Shown here: positions 53,501 through 62,063 of the stretch, piece by piece
How positions within the stretch are numbered: the stretch's first letter is position 1
How the letters are laid out: every line of letters begins with the position of its first letter
Source of the DNA: CAYSYY01 sp964576115 [NCBI: uncultured Gemmatimonadota bacterium]
GTDB taxonomy: Bacteria > Blakebacterota > Blakebacteria > Blakebacterales
Direction of reading: 5' to 3'
Assembly (NCBI GenBank): GCA_964576115.1
Contig: CAZNUA010000016.1
Location: 1-64,000, forward strand
Length of the DNA: 64,000 bases
Translations under genes and position numbers: made by a program
The notes under the pieces: model-generated
Seen by the model: only the letters and a program-made list of their open reading frames with translations
Databases searched by the model: none
Told to the model about the DNA's origin: nothing

Positions 53501-56500
53501 TGACCGCCTCGAACATCTCTGACATCTACGGCAATACCATCGCCACCCCGCTCGATACCACCTTCAAGCCCTATTTCTACGATCCCAACCGCCCGACGGT
53601 CGCGGTCTACGGACCAGCAGAAATCGTTCGTGGCGACATATCGATCGGATACGTCATTGCCGATGTGGAGAACAACCCGGTCGGGCTGCTGGCTGAGTTC
53701 TCCACCGACGACGGTTCGAACTGGCAAGCGGCATCAGTCAGCGGCGACACTTCGGGCATAGAATCGGCAGATTATAATTCCAGCCTGGTGTGGCAGAGCG
53801 GAACGGATCTGCCCGATACGGATCTCACCTACGGGATCCAGTTCCGCCTCACTCCTCACGATATCGGTGGCTGGGGCACGGCCGATATCACTCTTGTCGA
53901 TATCGACAACCAGGCACCGCAGGAGATCGTCGAAGCCGAAGGAGTGGTTGGCGATACCACCTTCACTTTCCGGTTTAACGAGCCGGTCGCCGATACATCC
54001 GTTACGAACACTTCGCATATATCCCTGAGCGGGGGCTTGAGCCTCGACAGTATCACAGCGGGCGATGCCTGGTCGGTCGGCGCCGACATGACGACCGGCC
54101 GGTATAATGCCATGGCCGGCGTCATCGACGGGAGACTTTACGTCGTCGGAGGACGATCCGAGACTTCGCCCCTCGATCAACTCTCAGTCTATGATCCGGA
54201 TACAGATTCCTGGTCGACCGGGCAGGCCATGCCGACCGCCAGACACTCGGCCGCGGCGGGCATCATCGATGGTAAACTGTATGTAGCAGGGGGAGTTGAC
54301 GATTCTTTCACGCGCCTGAGTGTGCTGGAGATCTACGATCCCGACACCAACAGCTGGTCAACCGGCACACCTCTACCCGATCCCACCGGCTGGCCGGCAG
54401 CTGGCGTTATCGACGGCCGTCTGTACGTCGTCGGCGGAAGCAGCAATGACGTCAGCTATCTGAATTCTACGCGGTGCTACGATCCGGCCTCGAATACCTG
54501 GACCGATCTGACCCCGATACCGACCGCCCGCTCCAGCGCCGCCACCGGAGTCATCGGGCGGAAACTGTATGTCGCCGGCGGAGAGGGCACATCGGGTGAA
54601 TCAGCCAGCCTCGAAATCTACGATCCGGATACGGACAGCTGGGTGACGGGTACCCTGCTTCAGACGGCCAGAACGAGTGCCGCCGGTGGTGTGATTGGCG
54701 GCCGCTTCTACGTTGCCGGCGGATTCAATGGCAATGAGCTGGGCTCCCTGGAAGTCTACGATCCGGCCACGGATACGTGGGTGTTCCGGTCACCACTGCC
54801 GGAAACGCGGCGATTTGCCGCCGCCGGCGTCGTGGGCGGCACCCTACATCTGACGGGTGGATTGTCCTACGTCGACAATACCGATTCGAAATCCCACGTT
54901 GTCTACGACCCGCAGAACGCGTTCCGGGCCTCTCTGACAGGCGGCCAGGTGCTGCCACCCGCCGACACTCCGGTGACGATAACAGCCGTCGATATCTCCG
55001 ATTACGCCGGCAACGCCATCACTTCCCCGCTCGAGTATACGTTCTACCCCACCCACATCGATACTATCCGGCCTTCGATTACGCTGACCCAGCCGACCGG
55101 AATGCAGAGCGGGGAGGTGTCGATCCCGTTCCTCATTGCCGACGCAGACAGCAGTGCCGACGGTCTGCTGGCCGAATATTCAAGCGACACCGGCGGGACG
55201 TGGCAGCCGGCTACGGTCAGCGGCGATACCAGCAGTATCGCGTCCGTTGATTACGCCGGCAGCCTGACCTGGCTTTCGGGCACCGATCTGGCCGACCAGG
55301 AGAATAGCGGTGTCTGGTTCCGGGTCCGGCCGCACGACACGGTCGGGTGGGGCACGCCCGATACGATCACGGTCGATATCGACAATCGGGCCCCGCAGTG
55401 GGTCGATGCCCGGGCCGTCGCGGGCAGCGACTCCTTCGAGTTCTGGTTCGATGAGCCCGTCGTTGACGCCCGGGCGTTGAACACCGGCAATATCGCAATC
55501 TCGGGCGGGCTCACGATCGATACGATCGAGAAGGTACCCAACTGGGTCGTTGAAGAAGAGAACATCCTCTGGCGCGCCGACCCCGCAGCCGTGACGGTGG
55601 GAAGGAAACTCTACCTGATCGCTGGTGAAGGAAAAGATGGTGAACCCGCCACCCGCAACAGCATGGAGATCTTCGATTTCGATACCGGCCGGTGGGAACT
55701 CCGCAGCGGGTACCCCTTCGATCTGGGGCACGCCTGGGCGGTCGCGGTCGGGAATACGATCTACATGGGTGGTTATGAGGACCGCTTCTACAAATACGAT
55801 ATCGGGAGTGATACCTGGACACAACTGACGGCCGTATCAGGAATCGCTTTCAGCGCGGTGGCCGTCATCGACGGTCTGATCTATGTCGCCGGTGGGGATG
55901 AATTTGGCAGTGGCGCCGTGGGAACTCTGCGCATCTTCAACCCGGTCTTGGAGACCTGGTCGTACGGGAGTTCCATGGCGGAAGCCCGAGAATATGCGGC
56001 GTATGGGGTTATCGACAACCGGCTCTATGTGGCGGGGGGTACCGGTAACGCTGGAGATCTGACGACTGCTGAAGTCTATGACCCCGACACCGATACCTGG
56101 GAGTACATCAGTTCTCTCCTCAGTCCTGAAGGCACCACCATGGGCTGGACTCTGGGCAACCGGCTGTTCATGGTCGGCAATGACACCCTCTGGGTCTATG
56201 ATGCCCCGACTGATACGTGGTCGTGTGAGAGTGAAACCCCTCGTGATCGGGTTCTGCATGCCGTATCTGTCTTCGAGGGACGCGCCTATATCCTCGGCGG
56301 TTTCATTTCCAGTGGTCAGTTGCCCCTGGTCGATTCCTACGATCCGGTCACCCGCTACCGGGCTTTCCTGGCCGGCAGTCAGTTCATGCCGGAAAGCTCC
56401 CTGACGCTGACCGCTTCCAACATCAACGACCTGTACGGGAATGCGGCCGGTCCGCTTTTGACCGACTTCGTATCGAACGATACCAACGACGATCCCGAAA

Positions 56501-58794
56501 TCGCCCTCACCCCGATCGACACCGAGGTCAGCGGTGACATCACCATCGCGTACACCCTGTCCGATCTGGAGGGAGATGCGATCGATCTGAGCCCGCGTTA
56601 CTCCTCCGACGGCGGGACCACCTGGCGGGTGATGTCGACCGCTTCCGACACCGCCGGGATCACCTCGGACGCCTACAGCGGCACGATCGTCTGGCAGTCG
56701 GAGAGTGACGAGCCGGGCAGCGACGTTTCAGACCTCCGGGTACAGGTCGCCACGGCCGATAACACCTTCGAGACCGGCGGCAGCGACGAGATCACCTTCC
56801 ACCTCGATAACAACGCCGTGCCGGAACTCACCATCACCTCCAGTCCAACCTATACGGCGGCGGATACGTCGTGGACGGTCGAATACACCCTCAGTGATAC
56901 AGAATCTGACACCCTGTCGATCCTCGCCGAATACAGCCTCAACGACGGAGGCAGCTGGACCCCGGCTACCGTCACCGGAGATACTTCCGGCATCGTGTCC
57001 GCCGGATATTCCGGCAGCCTGAAGTGGCTGGTCGGCCGTGACGTGCCCGCACCCGGCGGCGACATGATCTTCAGGCTCAGGCCGCGCGACAACGATCCCG
57101 GGACTTCAGACAGCATCGAACTCACAGACTGGAGCGACAGCACACCGCACATCACCCTCTCTACACCGGACGAGGGCGAATTGATCGGCGATGTAACGGT
57201 CGACTACCAGCTGGTCGATCTGGACAACTCCACCGTCGACCTGACGGCCGAGTTCTACAACCCCGGCGGCAGCTGGCAAACGGCCACCGTCACCGGCGCC
57301 CTCACCGGGATCGAGCCCGGCGCCTACACCGGTTCGCTCACCTGGCACTCGGCGACCGACCTGGGCGGAATGGACGACGAGACCGCCTGGTTCCGGATCA
57401 CACCGACCGACGGCAGCGGCGGTGTGGCCGACACACTCGTGGCGCATATCGACAACAACGCCCTGCCGGTGATCGACCTGGGAGAACCTCTCGGCGGCAC
57501 TTGGGCCCGGGATATCCCGGTCCACTTCACTCTGACTGATGCCGAGAACGACGTGCTGAGCCTGCACGGCTACTGGAGGAACGGATCGGGCGGAGCGTGG
57601 CAGCCGATCACATCGCTCGAGCCCACCACCAACCTGCAGCCCGACTCATACCCCGATCAGGTTACCTGGCACTCCCTGACCGACCTCGGCTACGCCCACT
57701 ACGACAGCATGCTGGTCAGGCTGGTCCCGACCGATATCGACACCGGCCTGGGCGACGACGGTGATTACTTCGAGGTTTGCAACTACGTCGGCGACTATAC
57801 CGGCGATATGTTGATCGGAGCGACCGACTGGGCTGTTCTGACCGCAGCCTGGAACACCCAGGACACCTCCCACGACATCGGTCCGGCGACCGGCACCCTG
57901 CCCTGGCTCACTCCAGTCGGTGACGGGCTCATCGACTTCGAGGATCTGGCGGTCTTCTCGATCATGTGGAACGAACTGGCGTCCGGCGGCGGAGCCGCCC
58001 TGACCAACGCCGCCGCGACCGGTGAAGCCCCTCAATCGCCACAATTCACCGGTCGACCCCTTGGCGCGGGAAATGAACAACACCCGGTCGTCCTGCGCGC
58101 TCTTCCGCCCGAGGATCTCTGGGCCGAAGATGATGATCTGTCTGTCTATCGTATCGAAGCCACTGAGGTGAACAACCTGGCCTCGGCACGCGTTCTGCTA
58201 CGGTACGATCCATCCCATCTCGAGTTCGTCGACGTTCAGGCCGGCGATTTCCTTGGCACCAGTACAGGCCGGAACCAGAGTCTCATCACTCTGAGGAAAG
58301 TCGACCAGAGTACTGGTATTATCGAGATGCTCATGGGACGGATCCAACCCGAGGATCCCGCCGTAAGTGGCGGTGGTCCTCTCATGGAGGTACGGTTCCG
58401 CGAAAAGACCACCGCAGACCACTCCTTCGTTCTGGCTTACGATCTCTTCGATCCCACTGCCGAACCGCTCGCTGCCTCTGTCTATCCGGCCGTACTGCAG
58501 AGTGTTCGCCGCCCGGATGAGTTCCAACTCCTGCAGAACTACCCCAACCCTTTCAATGCCGAGACGATCATCCGCTTCGCCCTGCCGCAGGCTGAACGAG
58601 TACGCCTCGAGATCTACAACGTACGGGGGCAGATCGTACGGACCCTCATCGATCGCGAGATGGAACCGGGCTACCACCGTATCAGCTGGGATGGCCGGGC
58701 CGATGACGGCTACCGGGTTGCCTCGGGGATTTATATCTATCTGATCCGGACCGCCGCGAACCGGCAGTCACGCAAACTCACGATCATCAAGTAA
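50536..58794 (+). CDS. Giant exported Kelch-propeller/Ig protein with dockerin, cohesin and C-terminal sorting-like domain
   Basis: A 2752-residue exported protein (signal near FLAVLLINLSAAIPS; start overlaps the previous stop as TGATG). It has eight related beta-sandwich modules (each with 'GDTSGI...YDSSLTWQSGTDL' then 'HDxxGWGT...DIDN'). The first four are each followed by an SbsA/Big-type Ig domain (FTFRFDELVADTSATDIDN) interrupted by a six-bladed Kelch propeller. Residues about 2419-2480 hold two dockerin-like Ca-binding loops (GDYTGDMLIGATDWAVL and VGDGLIDFEDLAVF). A cohesin-like domain is at about 2516-2655, and a C-terminal YPNPFN FlgD-Ig/T9SS-like domain at 2659-2752. Probably a cell-surface adhesin or scaffold. 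Function is inferred. Confidence 0.8.
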   Translation: MSRRMRQMIPGGGARSMPCRVFLAVLLINLSAAIPSEVLAQGARPSIAVYQPTGTQAGDITIPYIISDPESDPIGLLVEYSINQGGSWAATSVTGDTSGIAVADYDSSLIWQSGSDLVNQEADAVWFRIKPHDTLGWGTADTTFIDIDNRAPQWIDAEGTSGDSTFTFRFDELVADTSATDIDNYSLSGGLTVASISGSDDDTWVTRTHEAAGTNGAMAGVIDGLLYVAGGLDGASNDVLEAYDPVSDSWTVKASMPTGRRSAAAGVIDGKLYVAGGNIPDLTTILEVYDPSTDSWMTRAPLPSAREFAEAGVINGKLYVVGGTTFSSVLLADLDIYDPSTDSWSTATPMPTARREPAVGVIDGKLYVAGGYTGSAQTATLEIYDPSTDSWTTAEPMPTARDCAIGGVIDGKLYVAGGGLSGSDLNTLEVYDPATDSWSIKSYLPAAISLSTGGVIDGKLYTISSFGTEVFVYTALPTIYELTLTSGQTLSSAEPPVTLTATNIVDLYGNTGASLDTIFTPDDPNRPGIVLWQPGGMQSGNITVPYTISDPEGSDIGLLAQYSTDGGSTWLAASVSGDTSGIVLDDYDSSLTWQSGTDLPDQALTYAVQFRLTPHDPGGWGTSDITLIDIDNLAPQGFSATGDAGDTTITFWFDELVDRDTATDPANLALSGGLTVESVVIQGAFEWSTLQPMPERRWSAVTGVIDGRLYVAGGNDAFNTPTSTLYRYDPGAKTWATLTPMPTARERAVGGVIDGKLYVAGGTNQSGSVHKLEVYDPATDTWTTKTSLPQAFWHSVAGVIDGRLYVAGGQDGAGGAVNDLIVYDPAADAWSTLTSMPTARSDAVAGVIDGKLYVTGGQTSTSNYVAQLEVYDPSIDSWSILIPIPTARDNAAAAVVDGRLYVAGGWDDSGDRAELEVYDPVSNTWTAQTPMPNPDRHSAAAGIEGILYVVGGESNDPATLEQYTALPTGFELTLSSGQVLPDSSTAVTLTASNISDIYGNTIATPLDTTFKPYFYDPNRPTVAVYGPAEIVRGDISIGYVIADVENNPVGLLAEFSTDDGSNWQAASVSGDTSGIESADYNSSLVWQSGTDLPDTDLTYGIQFRLTPHDIGGWGTADITLVDIDNQAPQEIVEAEGVVGDTTFTFRFNEPVADTSVTNTSHISLSGGLSLDSITAGDAWSVGADMTTGRYNAMAGVIDGRLYVVGGRSETSPLDQLSVYDPDTDSWSTGQAMPTARHSAAAGIIDGKLYVAGGVDDSFTRLSVLEIYDPDTNSWSTGTPLPDPTGWPAAGVIDGRLYVVGGSSNDVSYLNSTRCYDPASNTWTDLTPIPTARSSAATGVIGRKLYVAGGEGTSGESASLEIYDPDTDSWVTGTLLQTARTSAAGGVIGGRFYVAGGFNGNELGSLEVYDPATDTWVFRSPLPETRRFAAAGVVGGTLHLTGGLSYVDNTDSKSHVVYDPQNAFRASLTGGQVLPPADTPVTITAVDISDYAGNAITSPLEYTFYPTHIDTIRPSITLTQPTGMQSGEVSIPFLIADADSSADGLLAEYSSDTGGTWQPATVSGDTSSIASVDYAGSLTWLSGTDLADQENSGVWFRVRPHDTVGWGTPDTITVDIDNRAPQWVDARAVAGSDSFEFWFDEPVVDARALNTGNIAISGGLTIDTIEKVPNWVVEEENILWRADPAAVTVGRKLYLIAGEGKDGEPATRNSMEIFDFDTGRWELRSGYPFDLGHAWAVAVGNTIYMGGYEDRFYKYDIGSDTWTQLTAVSGIAFSAVAVIDGLIYVAGGDEFGSGAVGTLRIFNPVLETWSYGSSMAEAREYAAYGVIDNRLYVAGGTGNAGDLTTAEVYDPDTDTWEYISSLLSPEGTTMGWTLGNRLFMVGNDTLWVYDAPTDTWSCESETPRDRVLHAVSVFEGRAYILGGFISSGQLPLVDSYDPVTRYRAFLAGSQFMPESSLTLTASNINDLYGNAAGPLLTDFVSNDTNDDPEIALTPIDTEVSGDITIAYTLSDLEGDAIDLSPRYSSDGGTTWRVMSTASDTAGITSDAYSGTIVWQSESDEPGSDVSDLRVQVATADNTFETGGSDEITFHLDNNAVPELTITSSPTYTAADTSWTVEYTLSDTESDTLSILAEYSLNDGGSWTPATVTGDTSGIVSAGYSGSLKWLVGRDVPAPGGDMIFRLRPRDNDPGTSDSIELTDWSDSTPHITLSTPDEGELIGDVTVDYQLVDLDNSTVDLTAEFYNPGGSWQTATVTGALTGIEPGAYTGSLTWHSATDLGGMDDETAWFRITPTDGSGGVADTLVAHIDNNALPVIDLGEPLGGTWARDIPVHFTLTDAENDVLSLHGYWRNGSGGAWQPITSLEPTTNLQPDSYPDQVTWHSLTDLGYAHYDSMLVRLVPTDIDTGLGDDGDYFEVCNYVGDYTGDMLIGATDWAVLTAAWNTQDTSHDIGPATGTLPWLTPVGDGLIDFEDLAVFSIMWNELASGGGAALTNAAATGEAPQSPQFTGRPLGAGNEQHPVVLRALPPEDLWAEDDDLSVYRIEATEVNNLASARVLLRYDPSHLEFVDVQAGDFLGTSTGRNQSLITLRKVDQSTGIIEMLMGRIQPEDPAVSGGGPLMEVRFREKTTADHSFVLAYDLFDPTAEPLAASVYPAVLQSVRRPDEFQLLQNYPNPFNAETIIRFALPQAERVRLEIYNVRGQIVRTLIDREMEPGYHRISWDGRADDGYRVASGIYIYLIRTAANRQSRKLTIIK
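51150..51960 (+). repeat. Kelch propeller 1 (six motifs) inside the giant gene
   Basis: About residues 206-475. Six Kelch motifs, each with GVIDGKLYVAGG and YDPSTDSW-type strands. Codon use and G+C look lower here than in the flanks (about 52-55% in sampled 60-base blocks against about 70% near 57240). Confidence 0.8.
52590..53440 (+). repeat. Kelch propeller 2 (six motifs)
   Basis: About residues 686-968. Six GVIDG-LYVAGG motifs with paired W and YDP positions. It again separates two halves of an Ig-like domain (ends with TGFELTLSSGQVLPDSSTAV). Confidence 0.8.
54060..54930 (+). repeat. Kelch propeller 3 (six motifs)
   Basis: About residues 1176-1465. Six motifs (GVIDGRLYVVGG, GIIDGKLYVAGG and so on). 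The last blade is looser (GTLHLTGG), then the Ig half resumes with FRASLTGGQVLPPADTPV. Confidence 0.8.
55545..56375 (+). repeat. Kelch propeller 4 (six motifs, most diverged)
   Basis: About residues 1671-1947. Six blades recognisable from GRKLYLIAG, GNTIYMGG, GLIYVAGG, NRLYVAGG, NRLFMVG and GRAYILGG. Divergence from copies 1-3 suggests an older duplication or relaxed constraint. Confidence 0.75.
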
Positions 58795-58862
58795 TCGCCC
58801 AGCCGGTTGCGATCTACTTGCTGCAGAGGCAATGGCAGTGATTTAGGACGATGAGCGTAGCC

Positions 58863-61037
58863 TCACCCTCCCAGCGGACGGTAGCGGTAGACCAGGGCGG
58901 CCAGGTAGCCCCCCGCCAGGCCGAGGGCCGGCCGGTAGAGTTCGAGCCAGTACGAGTACTGCAGGTAGAGGAAGTATCCGGCGAAGAGGAAGAGTACCAG
59001 GAAGAGCACGATGTAGACACTGCCCCGTACCACCCGGAACAGCAGCGCCACCCACCCCGCCGCGAGGGCGAGAAGGATCGTCAGGACGAAGCCCACCCCG
59101 TCACCCATGGCCCGCCCGTAGTCGCCACGCACCAGGTTCGAAAAGAGGGTGGCATGCACGGCCGGCCCGGGCAGAGCGCCGGCGGGGGTGGCGTGTATAT
59201 CCCCTGATCCCATGGCAGTAGTGCCGATGATGGCGATTCCACCGTCGAAGTACTTCGCCGGCTGGCCGACCCTCTCCTCGAGCACGTCGTAGTATGAGAT
59301 CACCCGGAAGGGGGCGCCGTTGGGATCGGTCAGCGATGGGTACCACCGGATCAGCAGGTTGCCCGAGGTATCGATCGGCAGGCGGAAGGGCCCGGCCACC
59401 AGAGCCCGGCCCGGTTCGATGCTCAATTCGCTGTCGGGCACTCCCATGACATCGAGGAAGAGGCGGAAGGCCGCCGCGGGCAGGATCCGGTCGCCGTAGC
59501 GCACCAGCAGGGGCTGGCGCCGCACAACTTCGTCGAGATCGGGCCAGAGGTTGATCAGACCAATACCCCGGCTGGCCTCGCCGAGGTTGGAAACGGGGCT
59601 CTGCAGCACGCGACCCCGACGCCGATCGGGCAGGGTTTCGGCCCCCGGTATGGCATCGAGCGGAATCGAGGCCGCCTCGATCAGGGGTGAATTCTCCAGG
59701 CTGTCGATGGTCGACTCGAACACGAAGCCGGACCTGTCGAGCAGGGCGCAGGCGGTGTACCCCGCTCCGCTTTCGGCCAGGGCCCGGGCCAGAGCCCGGT
59801 CGCCGTCGGGACCGGGTTCGGGATCGAAGAAGAGCACATCGAAGAGAACCGCGGCACAGCGCCAGCGGCTGAGTTTGTCGATCAGTTCGGCGTGCCGGCG
59901 GCGCGGCCAGCGGGCCAGTCGGCCGTACTTCAGCATGCTCCGGTCGTCTATCGTGATGAGGTTCAAGCCGGTACCGGGATCGTACGCCGGGGTCAGGGCG
60001 CGGGCGACCGTGACCCGCGAATCGTAGAGGCGGCCCTCGAATTCGGCAAAGACACGAGGCAGGATCAGATAGGAAAGGATCGCCACGAACGTCCCCATCG
60101 CCACTCCGGTCAGGACGGTGTTGCGCCGCCGCAGGTGACGGTGTGCCCGGCGACGCTCGGCAACCTCGGCGGGAACCCCTGCCCGTCCCGGGATCTGCGC
60201 TCCGGTGATGAGCCCCAGCCGGGTCTGGATCTCGATCAGGTCGGCTGCCACCTCCCCAGCCGAGGCGTAACGCCGGGCAGGGTCGCGTTCGAGCAGTCTG
60301 AGGATCACCTCCTCGAGCTGTTTCGGGAGTCCGGGGCAAAGCCGGCCGGGAGGGATTGGATCGCGGTTGAGGACTGCTGTGACGTACTGCTCGAAGCTGT
60401 CCTTTTGAAATGGTGTTCGGCCGGTGAACATTTCATAGAAGGTGGCCCCGAGGCTGAAGAGGTCGCTGCGGGCATCAAGCTGTCCCCCCACGACCTGCTC
60501 CGGACTCTGGTAGCCGGGCGAGCCGATGATCGCTTCGCCCGGTTCGCGGGGCCCGGCAGCCGGCAGCCGGGCCAGCCCGAAGTCGGTGATCTTGACCCAG
60601 CCGCGGGCGTCGAGCATCAGGTTGTCGGGTTTGATGTCGCGGTGTACGACTCCACGGAGGTGGGCTTCGGTCAGACCTTCAGCGGCCTGCCGGGCCCAGT
60701 CGAGGGCCTCTTCCAGGGGCAGGCCGGCCGGGGCCGAGTCCGCCAGGCGCTCGGCGATCGAGCCTCCATCGACGTATTCCATGACGATCAGGAGCCGGTC
60801 CTCGATTTCCTCGATCTCATGGATCTGGGCGACATTGGGGTGGTTGATTGCAGCCGCCGCCCGGGCCTCGGCTACCAGGCGGGCCCGGTGCCCGGGATCG
60901 AGTTCCTCGAGCAGGGGGGGTGTCTTGAGCGCCACCCGGCGGCCCAGTTCGCTGTCCTCGGCCAGCCAGACCACTCCCAGACCGCCCGCCCCGAGCTTGT
61001 CGGTGATCCGGTAGTGGCCGATCTGGCTGCCGATCAT
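58863..61037 (-). CDS. Serine/threonine protein kinase with C-terminal CHASE2 sensor
   Basis: A 724-residue membrane kinase. The N-terminal kinase domain (about 8-275) is complete: LGAGGLGVVWLAED loop, ALK lysine, HRDIKPDNLML catalytic loop, DFGLARL and SPEQ in the activation segment. After a Arg-rich linker and a membrane helix (TGVAMGTFVAILSYLILP), an extracytoplasmic CHASE2 domain (about 335-610) contains NLITIDDRSM, AVLFDVLFFDPEPGPDGD and AIIGTTAMGSGD. Three hydrophobic helices end the protein. It probably senses a ligand outside and phosphorylates inner targets. It converges on the giant surface gene, with no clear terminator between them. Confidence 0.92.
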   Translation of the reverse strand: MIGSQIGHYRITDKLGAGGLGVVWLAEDSELGRRVALKTPPLLEELDPGHRARLVAEARAAAAINHPNVAQIHEIEEIEDRLLIVMEYVDGGSIAERLADSAPAGLPLEEALDWARQAAEGLTEAHLRGVVHRDIKPDNLMLDARGWVKITDFGLARLPAAGPREPGEAIIGSPGYQSPEQVVGGQLDARSDLFSLGATFYEMFTGRTPFQKDSFEQYVTAVLNRDPIPPGRLCPGLPKQLEEVILRLLERDPARRYASAGEVAADLIEIQTRLGLITGAQIPGRAGVPAEVAERRRAHRHLRRRNTVLTGVAMGTFVAILSYLILPRVFAEFEGRLYDSRVTVARALTPAYDPGTGLNLITIDDRSMLKYGRLARWPRRRHAELIDKLSRWRCAAVLFDVLFFDPEPGPDGDRALARALAESGAGYTACALLDRSGFVFESTIDSLENSPLIEAASIPLDAIPGAETLPDRRRGRVLQSPVSNLGEASRGIGLINLWPDLDEVVRRQPLLVRYGDRILPAAAFRLFLDVMGVPDSELSIEPGRALVAGPFRLPIDTSGNLLIRWYPSLTDPNGAPFRVISYYDVLEERVGQPAKYFDGGIAIIGTTAMGSGDIHATPAGALPGPAVHATLFSNLVRGDYGRAMGDGVGFVLTILLALAAGWVALLFRVVRGSVYIVLFLVLFLFAGYFLYLQYSYWLELYRPALGLAGGYLAALVYRYRPLGG

Positions 61038-61378
61038 GAGCCCAGATCCTTAATGAACATGATCTCACCGCTAGATTCCGGCGCCGTGACGCCGACGCAA
61101 CAGGTAGTGTGACCGGAGGATAGCAGTTCCCCGATCACAGCCGCAGCCCCACCCCCTCGTGGTTCGCCTGCATGCTGCCATACTCATTGTCGGAGAACGA
61201 CTTGCGACCCACAAGCTCGATTCGGATCTGATGGCATGCGGCTTGCGTGAACAGATCTGTGCGCCGGAATGCATCCGGCGACCCGGCCGGACTGTCTTCA
61301 TTGAGAAGCACAAAACCGACCGGGAAGAGAACGTGGATGATCAGGATCCCTGGTCGAACGGACGAGGAGGGATCTGCC
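61038..61378. other. Long non-coding intergenic region
   Basis: 341 bp between divergent kinase and lipoprotein genes, with no gene I can support. It holds one perfect hairpin CGCCGGA / TCCGGCG around ATGCA at 61262-61280. On the minus strand TTGCGT and AATCTA are 17 nt apart, a weak kinase promoter candidate. The lipoprotein ATG has GAGGAGG at 61364-61370. Confidence 0.4.
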
Positions 61379-61972
61379 ATGAAACGGAAAGGAACGAAAC
61401 CGCGAAACGGACCGGGACGACACACCGGACTGACACTGCTGGCGGCGATAATGACGATCGCACCGGCAACCGGCTGCTCGCACACTTACCGCCTCGGGTC
61501 AAACGGCATCACCGACCTGCCCTGGGCGGTCCGCAGCGAACTGCCCCGGGAGGGTACCGTGGTGCACATCATCGAGACCGACGGGACCGGTCACCTGGTC
61601 CGCTCGGCCGCCCTGAGTGCCGACACCCTGTATTTCGCCCATCACCTGGCCACCTTCCCGGCTCCGTCGCTGAACGTCGATCCCCTGGCGGACAAATACC
61701 ACAACGGGTACACCGACGGGGCCCGGGGAACCATCCCCCTGCGCAACATCGCCGTCATCCGGTTCCGGAGCCTGCGCAAAGGATTCGGGACGATGTTCGC
61801 GGCCGGGGCGGTACTCGGTTGCGCACCAGCTCTGGCGGGAGAGTGGGAAACAGTCCTGGTGACCGCTCCGGTGACCGGGGTCATCATCGGGGCGTTCATC
61901 CCGCGGCGAAATCTGGTCACGATCCAGTTTCAGCAGACCGAAGCCGATCCGACTGCCGTTCCGCCGCGTTGA
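61379..61972 (+). CDS. Small lipoprotein of unknown function
   Basis: A 197-residue lipoprotein with a long basic N-terminus (MKRKGTKPRNGPGRH), hydrophobic TLLAAIMTIAP and lipobox ATGC (Cys33). The mature part (SELPREGTVVHIIETDGTG ... LSADTLYF) resembles a small beta-barrel or SH3-like element, and a C-terminal glycine-rich hydrophobic pair (FAAGAVLGCAPALAG, VTAPVTGVIIGAFI) suggests a membrane or membrane-contact region. GAGGAGG lies about 8 nt before the ATG. No family is recognised. Confidence 0.6.
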   Translation: MKRKGTKPRNGPGRHTGLTLLAAIMTIAPATGCSHTYRLGSNGITDLPWAVRSELPREGTVVHIIETDGTGHLVRSAALSADTLYFAHHLATFPAPSLNVDPLADKYHNGYTDGARGTIPLRNIAVIRFRSLRKGFGTMFAAGAVLGCAPALAGEWETVLVTAPVTGVIIGAFIPRRNLVTIQFQQTEADPTAVPPR

Positions 61973-62063
61973 GAGGGAACCCCGTATACGCCTGATTGAT
62001 ATACCGGGAGCAGTTGCCTATCCTGAAGATGCGCAGACCCACCGCCCCGGCCAGGATGAAAGT

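Noticed and set aside
51150-56375. Kelch repeats considered as possible DNA tandem repeats or CRISPR-like array
   Set aside because: Repeats are protein-level and variable in length, with no identical DNA repeat and spacer structure.
58795-58862. Possible terminator between the giant gene and the CHASE2 kinase
   Set aside because: Only a loose CTGC/GCAG pairing; no stable stem or T-tract.
61135-61485. 116-residue minus-strand frame in the gap before the small lipoprotein
   Set aside because: No domain, no convincing start context, and it overlaps the lipoprotein antisense.
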